This document shows, one piece after another, positions 10,102 through 19,469 of a stretch of 45,567 nucleotides of DNA; the stretch's first letter is position 1, and every line of letters starts with the position of its first letter. Source of the stretch: DATLNF01 sp046590575. GTDB lineage: Bacteria > Actinomycetota > Actinomycetes > BP-191. Below the pieces are notes generated by a model that saw only the letters and a program-made list of their open reading frames with translations, searched no databases and was not told where the DNA came from. The DNA lies in assembly GCA_046590575.1 (NCBI GenBank), contig JBKJUS010000180.1, positions 1-45,567 on the forward strand, read 5' to 3'. The position numbers and the translations under genes were made by a program.

Positions 10102-11147
10102 GGGGAGACGCCGTTCGACGTCAGTCCAGCGCGCTCGTCCAGTCCGAGCGCGAGGTTGGCGCACTGCACCGCTTGTCCCGCAGCGCCCTTGCCGAGGTTG
10201 TCGAGCGCGCTCACCACAATCGCCCGGCCCGAGTCGAGGTCCGCCGTGACTTGGAGGTGGCAGGAATTGCTGCCGATCGTCGCCGCGGTGTGCGGCCAGC
10301 GGCCGGCGGGCAGTAGGTGCACGAAGGCCTCGCCGTCGTACGCCGCGGCTAGGGCCGCCCGGAGCGTCCGCTCGTCGACACCCGGCCGAATCCGTGCCGT
10401 CGAAGTCGCCAGGATGCCGCGGGGCATCGGCGCCAGCACCGGCGTGAAGGAGAGCCGGACCTGACCTTCCGTCGCGGTCGCGAGCGCCTGGGTGATCTCC
10501 GGCGTGTGCTGGTGCGCCCCGACCTTGTACGCCGTGAGATCGCCCATCACCTCACTGCCGATCAGCGACACCTTCGCCGCGCGGCCGGCCCCCGACGTCC
10601 CCGAGGAAGCCACGACGACAATGTCTTCGCTCTCGATCAGGTCGGCGGCGAGCAGCGGAGCGAGAGCGAGGGTGACGGCCGTGGGATAGCAGCCGGGTAC
10701 GGCGACCTGGGTCGCATTCACCAGCCGCTCGCGGACACCGGGGAGCTCAGGCAACCCGTAAGGCCAGCGGCCGAGCTCTTCGGGATGGGGATGCGGTCCG
10801 GCGTACCAACGCTCCCAGTCCGCGCTGTCCGTCAGCCGGTGGTCGGCCCCCAGATCGATCAGGCAGGTCGCGCCGGCCGCGCGCAACGCCGGCACCATTC
10901 GCGCAGACTCGCCGTGCGGGAGCGCCAGAAAGGTGACATCGGTCGAGGCGAGAGCGGCGGGCTCGGTGGAGGCGAAGCAGTAGTCAGCCAGCGCGGGCAG
11001 GTGCGGATGCACGTCCCCGACCAACGCATCCGCCTGGCTGCCAGCTGCCAGCACTGCGATCTCGAGGTCGGGATGGGCAAGGAGGAGGCGGAGCAGCTCG
11101 CCTCCCGCGTACCCGCTCGCCCCTGCTACGGCTGCTGTCAGACCCAT
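10098..11147 (-). CDS. argC: N-acetyl-gamma-glutamyl-phosphate reductase
   Basis: ArgC reduces N-acetylglutamyl phosphate with NADPH to the semialdehyde. The N-terminal nucleotide-binding loop reads AAVAGASGYAGGELLRLL. The active-site cysteine lies in VAVPGCYPTAVTLAL, exactly the family signature, and SSGTSGAGR follows. The protein has 349 residues, as usual. It is the first gene of the arginine cluster. No convincing Shine-Dalgarno sequence precedes the ATG at 11147, while a TACTGT -10-like box ends five bases upstream. The messenger may therefore start at or next to the ATG and be leaderless, which is common in actinobacteria. An ARG box lies about 20 bp upstream. Confidence 0.95.
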   Translation of the reverse strand: MGLTAAVAGASGYAGGELLRLLLAHPDLEIAVLAAGSQADALVGDVHPHLPALADYCFASTEPAALASTDVTFLALPHGESARMVPALRAAGATCLIDLGADHRLTDSADWERWYAGPHPHPEELGRWPYGLPELPGVRERLVNATQVAVPGCYPTAVTLALAPLLAADLIESEDIVVVASSGTSGAGRAAKVSLIGSEVMGDLTAYKVGAHQHTPEITQALATATEGQVRLSFTPVLAPMPRGILATSTARIRPGVDERTLRAALAAAYDGEAFVHLLPAGRWPHTAATIGSNSCHLQVTADLDSGRAIVVSALDNLGKGAAGQAVQCANLALGLDERAGLTSNGVSP

Positions 11148-11152
11148 GAGTC

Positions 11153-11158
11153 ACAGTA
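11153..11158 (-). promoter_or_regulatory. Candidate -10 box of the argC promoter (leaderless start)
   Basis: On the minus strand this reads TACTGT, matching the TANNNT pattern of actinobacterial housekeeping promoters. Five bases separate it from the argC ATG, so transcription would begin at or next to the start codon. A TTGCAT hexamer at 11178-11183 is 19 bp upstream and could act as a weak -35 element; it overlaps the ARG box. This is a motif match only. Confidence 0.4.
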
Positions 11159-11159
11159 T

Positions 11160-12536
11160 TCAGGTCAACGAATAATTATGCAAAGCCGAGCCGGTGTCCT
11201 CCTCTCCGTCATCGCCGTCGTCGTCACGGCCCCCCAAAGCCTGGGCGGCTACGGTCACGCCAGCCCCGAGCAGCACCAGGAGCAGCCCTGCCGGAACCTC
11301 GTCGTCGACGGTCGAGACGACCAGGGCGATCAGCCCCACGAAAGCGAGAGCGGCGCCCAACCAGGCTGAGACTCGGCGGGACGCCGACGTGCCGAGCCAC
11401 AGCAAGCCCGCACCCACCGCCACACTCGCCAATGCCGTGGCGACGTCGCCGAGGTCTCCGCCGAGTGCACTCAGCGCGGTGACGATCGCCGCAATGCCGA
11501 CACCTTGAAACGGGGTGGCTGTCCCCGCGCGCGCCGACCGGTCCAGCATGGCCGCGACCGCGAGGTAACCGACGCCGAAAAGAAGCGCGACCACCCCGAC
11601 GGCCGACCCGGCACTGCCCACCCCGAAGAAGAAGGGCACGCCGAACAGCGAAGGGACGATGCTCGTGGGGTCGAAACCGGTGTTGTCCGATCCACCGCCG
11701 AACTCAAAACCAGGTGATTCACCGCTGCCACTGTCGCTGCCCCCGTCGAAGGGGTCAGGGTCGAACTCATCAGGTATGCCGTCACCATCGGAGTCTGCGG
11801 GGCCGCCCGGATCAGGCGCGTCGGGATCGACGAAATCGGGATCGAACTGGTCGGGGATGCCGTCGCCGTCAACATCGTCGGGCGACTCCTGCGCAGCTCC
11901 TAGGACTGCCACTGACGTCACCTGCACCGTGTCACTGCTGTACGACGCCACCCCCCGCTCGATCGTGGCGTCACCGCCGGTGTCGACGGCGAGCACGGAG
12001 AACAACAGCCACAAACCCGCGAGCGTGCCTGCGAGGAACACCGGTCGCCCTCGGGTAGCACCGATGAGAAAGCAGGCCGCCCAGACGGCTGTGGGGACGA
12101 GAACGAACAACGACGCCGCGGCTTTGAAGCCGATCGAGTCGGCCGTCTGAAGCCAGAAGCCCATCGGTGCGGCAGCGAGTAGAAATGCCGTCGTGACGGC
12201 TGCGATCGTCGTCGCGCCTCGGGGCAGGCGTGGAAGTGCGACCGCGAGTCCCGCGACCACCACCGCCGCCAGCACCCCGGCAGCGAAAGCCCGGGAATCG
12301 CTCTTCTCGCTCATTGTGGCGAGCAGCACGGTCAACCCGGCGGTCAGGGTCAGCCCGCCGACAACTCCGGCCAGTCCGCCGAGATGTGGACGCGGGCGCC
12401 GGTCCCGCCAGAGACCTGGGACTGATGCGGTCGGTGGTGGCCCCGACGAGAGCACATAAGACCCGCTCTGAACAGGTGGCGCAGTCCACTGATCGGCACT
12501 AGACGGCGGCTGAGGCGGATCGAAATATTCGCTCAT
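11160..12536 (-). CDS. Multi-pass membrane protein of unknown function with two calcium-loop-like repeats
   Basis: I do not recognise a named family. The 458-residue protein starts with a Pro/Ser-rich cytoplasmic stretch (about 1-50). About five hydrophobic segments follow (roughly 53-185). Then comes an acidic loop (about 205-290) and at least four further hydrophobic segments to about residue 440. The tail is very acidic (GRDDDGDDGEEDTG). The loop holds two near-identical repeats, DVDGDGIPDQFDPD and DSDGDGIPDEFDPD. These match the thrombospondin type-3/EF-hand-like DxDxDG calcium-binding pattern, and the loop is probably outside the cell. The gene lies between pheT (65 bp gap) and argC (12 bp gap), and its last codons contain the ARG box. 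Calcium binding is inferred from the repeats. Transport or sensing roles are guesses. Confidence 0.85.
   Translation of the reverse strand: MSEYFDPPQPPSSADQWTAPPVQSGSYVLSSGPPPTASVPGLWRDRRPRPHLGGLAGVVGGLTLTAGLTVLLATMSEKSDSRAFAAGVLAAVVVAGLAVALPRLPRGATTIAAVTTAFLLAAAPMGFWLQTADSIGFKAAASLFVLVPTAVWAACFLIGATRGRPVFLAGTLAGLWLLFSVLAVDTGGDATIERGVASYSSDTVQVTSVAVLGAAQESPDDVDGDGIPDQFDPDFVDPDAPDPGGPADSDGDGIPDEFDPDPFDGGSDSGSGESPGFEFGGGSDNTGFDPTSIVPSLFGVPFFFGVGSAGSAVGVVALLFGVGYLAVAAMLDRSARAGTATPFQGVGIAAIVTALSALGGDLGDVATALASVAVGAGLLWLGTSASRRVSAWLGAALAFVGLIALVVSTVDDEVPAGLLLVLLGAGVTVAAQALGGRDDDGDDGEEDTGSALHNYSLT
11168..11184 (-). promoter_or_regulatory. ARG box (ArgR operator) upstream of argC
   Basis: The minus strand reads TTTGCATAATTATTCGT. 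The core TGCATAATTATTCG differs from the perfect palindrome TGAATAATTATTCA, the known ArgR half-site pair, at only two positions, and it is a strikingly AT-rich island in GC-rich DNA. It overlaps the likely -35 region of argC, as expected for a repressor site. Unusually, the whole site lies inside the last codons (SALHNYSLT) of the upstream membrane-protein gene. ArgR is encoded in the same operon. Confidence rests on the match and the position; binding has not been shown. Confidence 0.7.
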
Positions 12537-12601
12537 GCGACCGAGGGTAGGGGTCGGACCACGGATCGGGGCGGAAGCAGGGTTGTCAGGTGCTCAGGAC
12601 G

Positions 12602-15055
12602 TCAGGAGCGCAGGGCCGCGCCGACGCGCTTGCCGGCTTCCGCCACGGCCGCGTCCCGAAGGTCGTTGACGACACGATCGGTGAGCGTGGCCTCCGTCGA
12701 GCGGAAGCGCAGGGTGAAGGCAAGCGACTTTGACCCAGCGGGCACCCGATCACCGGAGTAGACGTCGAAGAGCTGGATGCTCTCGAGCAGGGGGCCGGCC
12801 CCGGCGCGCAACGCCGACTCGACTTCCGCGGCGGGGGTCGGCGCGTCGACGACGAGGGCGACATCAACCGATGCGGGCGGGAACGACGACAGGTCGCTGG
12901 CCCGCACGGTGTGTCCGGCAGCCACCAGGAACGGCGCCAACGCGATCTCGACCGCGACGACACCCCTCGGCAGCCCCAACGCCTCCACGACCCGGGGGTG
13001 CAGCTCGCCGGCGTAGCCGGCGACGGAACCGGCGACGAGCAGCTCGGCGCACCGGCCGGGATGCCACGGTGCCGCCCCGCCCTGCCGCACCTCGAGTTGC
13101 GCGGTCGTGACCGTCGCGATCACCCGGGCGAGCTCGACCGCATCACTCCAGCACGCCGTCCGGCCGGGTCCCCACCAACCCGCCGCTTCGCGGTCGCCGG
13201 TGAGGACAGCGGCGACGTGCTCCACTTCGTCGGGCAATGACAGATTGAGCGCGGCCAACTCGTCAGCAGAGGGCCGCGTGTCGACGGGCAGCCGTGGTGC
13301 CGCGCCGCGACTGCGCGGGTCGAGGAACACCGGTCCAAGCTCGAAAAGGGCAAGGTCGACCCGACCGCGGCCGACGTTGCGTTGCAACACGTTCAGCAAG
13401 CCCGGTAACAACGTCGTGCGGAGCACCGGCTCGGCATCGCTGACCGGGTTGGCGATGCGCGGCGCTCGGCGGCGCTCGTCTCCAACGCCAACACCGAGCG
13501 TATCGAGAACGACATCGCTCATGAACGGATAGGTCGAGACCTCCGTACATCCGGCACCAGCCAACGCGGTGCCCACCCATCGACGAACCCGCTGGTGCAC
13601 GGTCAGCCCACGCCCGGCGGGAGCTTGGGGCAAGAGACTCGGCACGGTGTCGTAGCCCTCGAGCCGAATGACCTCCTCCGTCAGGTCGACAGGCTCCGTG
13701 AGGTCCGGCCGCCAGGCTGGCGGTGTGATCGCCAGCGGATCGGTGCCGTGGACCACACATCCGACGTCGACCAGGCGTCGGCGTACGACGTCGGCGTCGT
13801 AACTCCGGCCCGCCCGCGCTGCCGGAAAGCCGACCGACATGGTGATCGCGGGGCGCACTTGCCGGTGGTCGATGTCCGTATGCGACTCCTCCGCCGCCGC
13901 TCCCCCGAGCTCAGTGAGCAGGCCGATGGCGGCCTCGGCCGCGGCTGGTGCGAGGTCCGGGTCGACCCCGCGCTCGCATCGCTTCGACGCTTCGCTAACC
14001 AAGCCGTGGCGGCGAGAAGTGCGCCCAATTGCCACGGCGTCGAAGTGAGCAGCCTCGATCAAGACATCGACGGTCTGCGCCGAGACTTCGGTCGACAACC
14101 CGCCCATCACACCGGCGAGAGCGATGGGACCGCTGTCGTCGGTGATGAGCAGGTCCTCGTCCGCCAACTCCCGGACAACCCCGTCGAGAGTGCGTAGACG
14201 TTCTCCCGGGCGCGCCCGTCGTACGACGATCGCACCCTGCACTTTCGCGGCGTCGAAGGCATGCAGCGGCTGACCAAGACCCTGCATCACATAGTTGGTG
14301 ACGTCGACGACGAGAGAGATCGCCCGCATACCGGTCAGCGTGACCCGGCGCTGCAACCACAGCGGCGACTGTGCAGCGGGGTCCAGCCCACGAACGGTAC
14401 GGGCGACATAGCGGGTGCAGCCTGTGGCGTCGTCGACGACCACCGGATGCCCGTCGTTCCCGCCGCTCGGCGCCAGCAACATCCCTGGGTCTGAGAGGGG
14501 CGTGCCAAATGCTGTCGCGACCTCTCGGGCGATGCCGCGCACGGAGAATCCGTAGCCGCGGTCTGGGGTCACCGCAATGTCGAGCACCTCATCGCGAAGC
14601 GCGTACAACTCGGCGACGTCGGCACCGAGCGGGGTGGTCGGGTCGAGCACCAAGATGCCGGTGTGGTCCTCGCCGACGCCGAGCTCGCGGGACGAACAGA
14701 TCATCCCGTCGGATACTCGCCCGTAGGTCTCCCGCGCAGTGATGCGGAAGCCGCCCGGCAGCTGACCGCCGGGCAGTGCGACAGCCACTCGGTCGCCCGC
14801 CGCAAAGTTCCGCGCGCCGCACACCACGGACCGGTCACCGTCCGCCATCCGCAGTCGGACGAAGCGGATCGGCTTCTTGTACTCGGTCAGCTCCTCGACG
14901 TCGAGCACTTCGCCCACGACGACTCCCTGCACGTCGTGTCCCACCTGCTCGACCTGCTCGACCTCGAAGCCGGCCCGGATCAGCGCGTCGGCGATCTCCC
15001 GACCGGAGGCCTTGACGGGCGTGAGCTCCCGCAACCACGACAACGGCACTCGCAT
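12602..15055 (-). CDS. pheT: Phenylalanyl-tRNA synthetase beta subunit
   Basis: PheT is the large subunit of the alpha2-beta2 enzyme that charges tRNA(Phe). The ATG at 15055 starts MRVPLSWLRELTPV, the canonical beginning, one base after the pheS stop; a frame reaching 15097 overlaps pheS and was rejected. At 817 residues it has the full bacterial form. In order these are the N-terminal domain with an EMAP/OB-fold tRNA-binding insert (about 40-150), the B3/B4 editing domain, the B5 domain, a catalytic-like core, and the C-terminal anticodon-binding FDX-ACB domain (FPPASVDVALVVD near 725). Its partner pheS is directly upstream. Confidence 0.96.
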   Translation of the reverse strand: MRVPLSWLRELTPVKASGREIADALIRAGFEVEQVEQVGHDVQGVVVGEVLDVEELTEYKKPIRFVRLRMADGDRSVVCGARNFAAGDRVAVALPGGQLPGGFRITARETYGRVSDGMICSSRELGVGEDHTGILVLDPTTPLGADVAELYALRDEVLDIAVTPDRGYGFSVRGIAREVATAFGTPLSDPGMLLAPSGGNDGHPVVVDDATGCTRYVARTVRGLDPAAQSPLWLQRRVTLTGMRAISLVVDVTNYVMQGLGQPLHAFDAAKVQGAIVVRRARPGERLRTLDGVVRELADEDLLITDDSGPIALAGVMGGLSTEVSAQTVDVLIEAAHFDAVAIGRTSRRHGLVSEASKRCERGVDPDLAPAAAEAAIGLLTELGGAAAEESHTDIDHRQVRPAITMSVGFPAARAGRSYDADVVRRRLVDVGCVVHGTDPLAITPPAWRPDLTEPVDLTEEVIRLEGYDTVPSLLPQAPAGRGLTVHQRVRRWVGTALAGAGCTEVSTYPFMSDVVLDTLGVGVGDERRRAPRIANPVSDAEPVLRTTLLPGLLNVLQRNVGRGRVDLALFELGPVFLDPRSRGAAPRLPVDTRPSADELAALNLSLPDEVEHVAAVLTGDREAAGWWGPGRTACWSDAVELARVIATVTTAQLEVRQGGAAPWHPGRCAELLVAGSVAGYAGELHPRVVEALGLPRGVVAVEIALAPFLVAAGHTVRASDLSSFPPASVDVALVVDAPTPAAEVESALRAGAGPLLESIQLFDVYSGDRVPAGSKSLAFTLRFRSTEATLTDRVVNDLRDAAVAEAGKRVGAALRS

Positions 15056-15056
15056 G

Positions 15057-16139
15057 TCAGACCTCCGTGCCGAACGGCTCGGTGAACCGAACGTCACCTT
15101 CGAAGAGATGGCGCAGGTCGGTGATGCCGTGCCGGAACATCAGCAGTCGATCCAATCCCATGCCAAAGGCGAAGCCGCTGTACCGCTCGGGGTCCACACC
15201 GCACGCACGCAGGACGCGCGGATGCACCATGCCGCAGCCGCCCCACTCGATCCAGCCCTCACCGGCGCAGGTCCGGCAGCCTTCGGCTGCGCCGCCACAC
15301 ACGAAGCAGACGAGGTCGACCTCCGCAGACGGCTCGGTGAACGGGAAGTACGACGGCCGCAGTCGGGAGGTGATCCCGGCTCCGAACACGCCTTGGGCCA
15401 ACGTGTCGATCGTCCCGCGCAGGTGGGCCATAGTCAGGCCTTCGTCGACGGCGAGGCACTCGAGCTGGTGAAAGACCGGCGAGTGGGTGGCGTCGATCGG
15501 GTCGTTGCGCACCACCCGGCCGGGCGCCACGACGTAGCAGGGTGCACCGCGGGCCAGCAGCGCGCGGATCTGCACCGGTGAGGTGTGCGTGCGCAGCAGC
15601 CGGCCAGCCTCCGGCGGGTCGAGGAAGATCGTGTCCTGCATCGCTCGCGCCGGGTGGTCGGCAGGCATGTTCAACGCGTCGAAGTTGTGCCACTCGGTCT
15701 CCACCAGCGGTCCCTCGGCCACCTCGAAGCCCATCGCCGTGAAGATGTCAGCGACCTTCTCCTGCACGAGGGTGAGCGGGTGCCGGCGACCCCGGGGCAG
15801 GCGGTCCCAGGGCAACGTGACGTCGACCGCCTCGTCGACCAGCGTCCGTGCGTCGCGAGCCTCCGCGAGCGTCGTACGACGGTCGACGTACGCTCGGTCG
15901 AGCTCTGCCTTCAGCTCGCCGACGCGCTGACCCGCGTCCTTGCGGGCCTGCGGCGGCAGTACCTTGATCTCCCGGTTGGCCAGCGCGACCGGCGACCGGT
16001 CCCCCATATGTGCGGACCTGGCCAACGCGAGCGCGTCGAGGTCTGCTGCAGCAGCGAACGCCGCGAGGGCGTCCGCACGGGCGGCGTCGAGAACCTCGGG
16101 GGCAAGCGCCGCCTTGGTCACCGGGTCGTAGTCAGGCAC
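15057..16139 (-). CDS. pheS: Phenylalanyl-tRNA synthetase alpha subunit
   Basis: PheS is the catalytic subunit of phenylalanyl-tRNA synthetase. The 360-residue protein has an N-terminal coiled-coil arm (about 1-100) that contacts tRNA. The class II synthetase core follows: HTSPVQIRALL and RVVRNDPIDATHSPVFHQLE (motif 2), and GMGLDRLLMFRHGI (motif 3, ATP-binding arginine). It starts at a GTG (16139), and pheT follows after one base. A 129 bp gap separates it from the kinase gene upstream and may carry its own promoter. The family and role are certain. Confidence 0.96.
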   Translation of the reverse strand: MPDYDPVTKAALAPEVLDAARADALAAFAAAADLDALALARSAHMGDRSPVALANREIKVLPPQARKDAGQRVGELKAELDRAYVDRRTTLAEARDARTLVDEAVDVTLPWDRLPRGRRHPLTLVQEKVADIFTAMGFEVAEGPLVETEWHNFDALNMPADHPARAMQDTIFLDPPEAGRLLRTHTSPVQIRALLARGAPCYVVAPGRVVRNDPIDATHSPVFHQLECLAVDEGLTMAHLRGTIDTLAQGVFGAGITSRLRPSYFPFTEPSAEVDLVCFVCGGAAEGCRTCAGEGWIEWGGCGMVHPRVLRACGVDPERYSGFAFGMGLDRLLMFRHGITDLRHLFEGDVRFTEPFGTEV

Positions 16140-16268
16140 AGCGGAAGATGCTCCTCGTGGGGCATATCGCGGGGTTTCGGTCGGTCAGATCTCGCGGGGC
16201 AGCATATGCAGCGCCACGTGAGCTCTCCCCACAACGGTAACGCGCCGAGCTGGGGGGTAGGCCCGCCG
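16140..16268 (-). promoter_or_regulatory. pheS upstream region with possible promoter and ten-codon upstream frame
   Basis: This is the only gap of note between infC and argC. On the minus strand it has a TACCGT -10-like box inside GCGTTACCGTTGTGG. Next comes GGGGAG, about 8 bases before a GTG that opens a ten-codon frame (MALHMLPREI, stop TGA). The frame has no phenylalanine codons, so it is not a classical Phe attenuator peptide. I saw no T-box features and no convincing terminator. Both the promoter and the frame are weak calls. Confidence 0.25.
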
Positions 16269-17335
16269 TCAGGTCTCGTAGGTCGGGACCCCGGCGGGCA
16301 GGCTAAACCGGAACTCCGCGCCGCCGGAAGGAGACCGACCCACGGCGATATGGCCGCCGTGCGCCTCGATCAGGCCTTTGGTGATGAACAGACCGAGGCC
16401 GGTGCCCTTGCGCCGCCCCCCGTCGACCTGACGCCAGAACTTGCCGAAAACGCGCGTGAACAACTCCTCGGGGATGCCCTCCCCCTCGTCGCTCACGACG
16501 ACGTCCGCGCCTGTGGGGCTCCCATGGACCACGACAGTGATCGTGCCGGCGCCGTACTTCAAGGCGTTTTCGACGAGGTTGCTCAGCACCTGGTCGAGCT
16601 TGTCCGGGTCGAGCCACATCTCGGGCAGCTCGCCGTGCACGGTAAGCACGAAGCGCTCCTCGGACTCACCGGAGGCGACGCGCCCGGCGAACGAACGCCG
16701 GATAGCGGCGGGCACGTCGACGACTTGGCGTCGCAGCTCGAGTCGTCCGGCATCGATCCTAGACACGTCGAGGAGGTCGGCGAGCAGCCGGGTCACCCGG
16801 TCGGCGTCGGCGTTGACGGTTTGAAGCATGACCTTCTTCTGGTCGTCGCCGAACCTGTCCCACTTCGCGAGCAGGGTGGCGGTGAAGCCCTTGACGCTCG
16901 TCAGGGGGGATCGCAGCTCATGGGCGACGGTCGAGATGAGGTCAGCCCGGCTGCGGTCGACCCGCTCCCGTGCTGCCGCGTCTCGAAATGCCACGACCAG
17001 ACGAAGTGTCCGGCCACCCTCGCGGACATACTTGGCCGTGACCAAAAGATCCCGCCCATCGGGATCCTGTCCCTTGACCAGCGTGAGCTGGCGCTCCGGC
17101 TGGCCGGTGCGGATCGCCAGGCCGGTGTACGGATCGACGCAGGACCACCAGTCGTTACCGGCGGCATCCACGAGCGGGATGACCTCGCGGTAGTGGCGTC
17201 CAAGCGCCTGCTCCGTCGCCCGACCGAGCAGCCGCTCCCCCGCCGTGTTCAGGCAGACGACGGTGCCAGTGTCATCGGCCACCAACACGCCGTCAGGCAG
17301 GTCGTCGTACGACGCAACCCCTGGCGTCCACTCGT

Positions 17336-17348
<13 letters not shown>
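16269..17348 (-). CDS. Soluble PAS-domain sensor histidine kinase, no adjacent response regulator
   Basis: The 359-residue protein has no membrane segment. A PAS domain (about 10-125) is followed by the HisKA dimerisation domain with STVAHELRSPL, whose phospho-acceptor is H143. The ATP-binding HATPase domain comes next, with the N box near 257-264 (NLVENALKYG), the G1 box DEGEGIP at 287-293 and GTGLGLFI at 315-322. All catalytic motifs are intact, so it should autophosphorylate in response to a cytoplasmic signal sensed by PAS. The start overlaps the end of the rRNA methyltransferase gene by 13 bases, so it is translated from the infC-rplT transcript. No partner regulator is next to it. Candidates in this window are the stand-alone receiver at 5.9-6.3 kb and the REC-GGDEF protein at 26.7-27.6 kb. 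Confidence 0.93.
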
Positions 17349-18169
<821 letters not shown>

Positions 18170-18171
18170 CG

Positions 18172-18552
18172 CTAGGCGGCAGTGCTACCCGACGTGCTGG
18201 GGAGGTTGGCCTTCGCGACGGTGACCAAGACGGCGAAGGCCGCCGCATCGTTGACCGCCATGTCGGCAAGGACCTTGCGGTCGACTTCGACACCCGCGGC
18301 CTTGAGGCCCTGGATGAATCGGTTGTAGGTCATCCCATTGAGCCTCGCGCCAGCGTTGATGCGCTGAATCCACAGCTGACGGAAGTCGCCCTTGCGCGCA
18401 CGCCGGTCACGGTAGGCGTACTGCATCGAGTGGAGCATCTGCTCCTTGGCTTTGCGGTACAGCCGAGACCGCTGACCGCGGTAACCGCTGGCGCGCTCGA
18501 GGACAACGCGGCGCTTCTTCTGGGCGTTTACTGCCCGCTTGACGCGTGCCAC
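18172..18552 (-). CDS. rplT: Ribosomal protein bL20
   Basis: The 126-residue protein is large-subunit protein L20, which binds 23S rRNA early in assembly. The basic N-terminal arm (MARVKRAVNAQKKRR) and the globular RNA-binding domain (WIQRINAGARLNGMTYNRFI) are standard. It closes the infC-rpmI-rplT trio, 53 bp after rpmI. In other bacteria L20 represses this operon by binding its leader. Whether that happens here is unknown, but the upstream leader is rich in stem-loops. Confidence 0.98.
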   Translation of the reverse strand: MARVKRAVNAQKKRRVVLERASGYRGQRSRLYRKAKEQMLHSMQYAYRDRRARKGDFRQLWIQRINAGARLNGMTYNRFIQGLKAAGVEVDRKVLADMAVNDAAAFAVLVTVAKANLPSTSGSTAA

Positions 18553-18605
18553 GGCGGAACTCCTTGAAGTAGTTGGTACGTCGGAAGGCGGACGAGGTGG
18601 TACGG

Positions 18606-18800
18606 CTAGCGGCCAAGCAGCCGCTTGATTCGCTTGCGGTCAGCGGGGGCAACTTCGACCGTGCCGTTGAGGGCGCGCGTCAGCGAGCTCGGCTTGTGCT
18701 CGAGCAGGTGCCGACGGCCAGCCTTCTGGCGCAGGATCTTGCCACTGCCAGTGATCTTGAACCGCTTCGACGTACCGCTGTGCGTCTTCTGCTTGGGCAT
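18606..18800 (-). CDS. rpmI: Ribosomal protein bL35
   Basis: This 64-residue basic protein is L35 of the large ribosomal subunit. It begins with the invariant MPKQKTHSGTSKRFK and contains the ILRQKAGRRHLLEHKPS segment typical of the family. It lies between infC (69 bp upstream) and rplT (53 bp downstream) in the conserved order. No anomalies were seen. Confidence 0.98.
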   Translation of the reverse strand: MPKQKTHSGTSKRFKITGSGKILRQKAGRRHLLEHKPSSLTRALNGTVEVAPADRKRIKRLLGR

Positions 18801-18869
18801 TGCGAGTCCTCGGGTCGGTGGTGCGCGGGAGGTGCTGGTGGAGCAGGTCGAACGAGTGAGCCAGTGGTG

Positions 18870-19469
18870 CTAAGCCTCGGCCGACGCCTCAGTGGGCGCC
18901 TCGTCAGCGATCTCCGGGGCGGTCAATGCTGTGGACTCTTCGTCCTTGAGCATCTTCAGGTTCTTGTGCGGGGCCATCACCATGATCATGTTGCGGCCGT
19001 CCTGCTTCGCTGGCGCCTCGACGAAACCAAGTTCGGCGACGTCCTCCTCCAGGCGGCGTAGCAACTTGAGTCCAAGCTCGGGCCGTGACTGCTCACGACC
19101 ACGGAACATGATCGTCACCTTGACCTTGTCCCCGGCTTTGAGGAACCGCACGACGTGACCTCGCTTGGTCGCGTAGTCGTGCGGGTCGATCTTCGGCCGT
19201 AGCTTGATCTCCTTGATGACCGTCAGGATCTGCTTCTTGCGGGCTTCCCGGGCCTTCTGCGCGTTCTCGTACTTGAACTTGCCGTAGTCCATGACCTTGC
19301 AGACCGGCGGCCGGGCCATGGGCGCCACCTCGACGAGGTCGAGATCGGCCTCCTGCGCGATACGCAGGGCCTCGCCAATGGACACGATGCCGACCTGCTC
19401 GCCCTCGGCTCCGACGAGGCGCACCTCGGGAACGCGGATCCTGTCGTTGATGCGTGGCTCGACGCTGAT
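18870..19469 (-). CDS. infC: Translation initiation factor IF-3, starting at a non-canonical ATC codon
   Basis: IF-3 binds the small subunit, splits ribosomes and checks the start codon. The protein body is unmistakable: EPRINDRIRVPEVRLVG at the N-terminus, PPVCKVMDYGKFKYE in the linker region, and a C-terminal domain with KVTIMFRGREQSRPELG. It also has an acidic C-terminal extension. No ATG, GTG or TTG fits the family start in this frame. AGGAGG at 19474-19479 is followed four bases later by ATC at 19469, which gives (I)SVEPRINDRI and 199 residues. Rare AUU/AUC/AUA starts are a known autoregulatory feature of infC, because IF-3 itself rejects such codons. Upstream frame continuing to 20066 has no family similarity and crosses the leader. 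Confidence 0.93.
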   Translation of the reverse strand: MSVEPRINDRIRVPEVRLVGAEGEQVGIVSIGEALRIAQEADLDLVEVAPMARPPVCKVMDYGKFKYENAQKAREARKKQILTVIKEIKLRPKIDPHDYATKRGHVVRFLKAGDKVKVTIMFRGREQSRPELGLKLLRRLEEDVAELGFVEAPAKQDGRNMIMVMAPHKNLKMLKDEESTALTAPEIADEAPTEASAEA

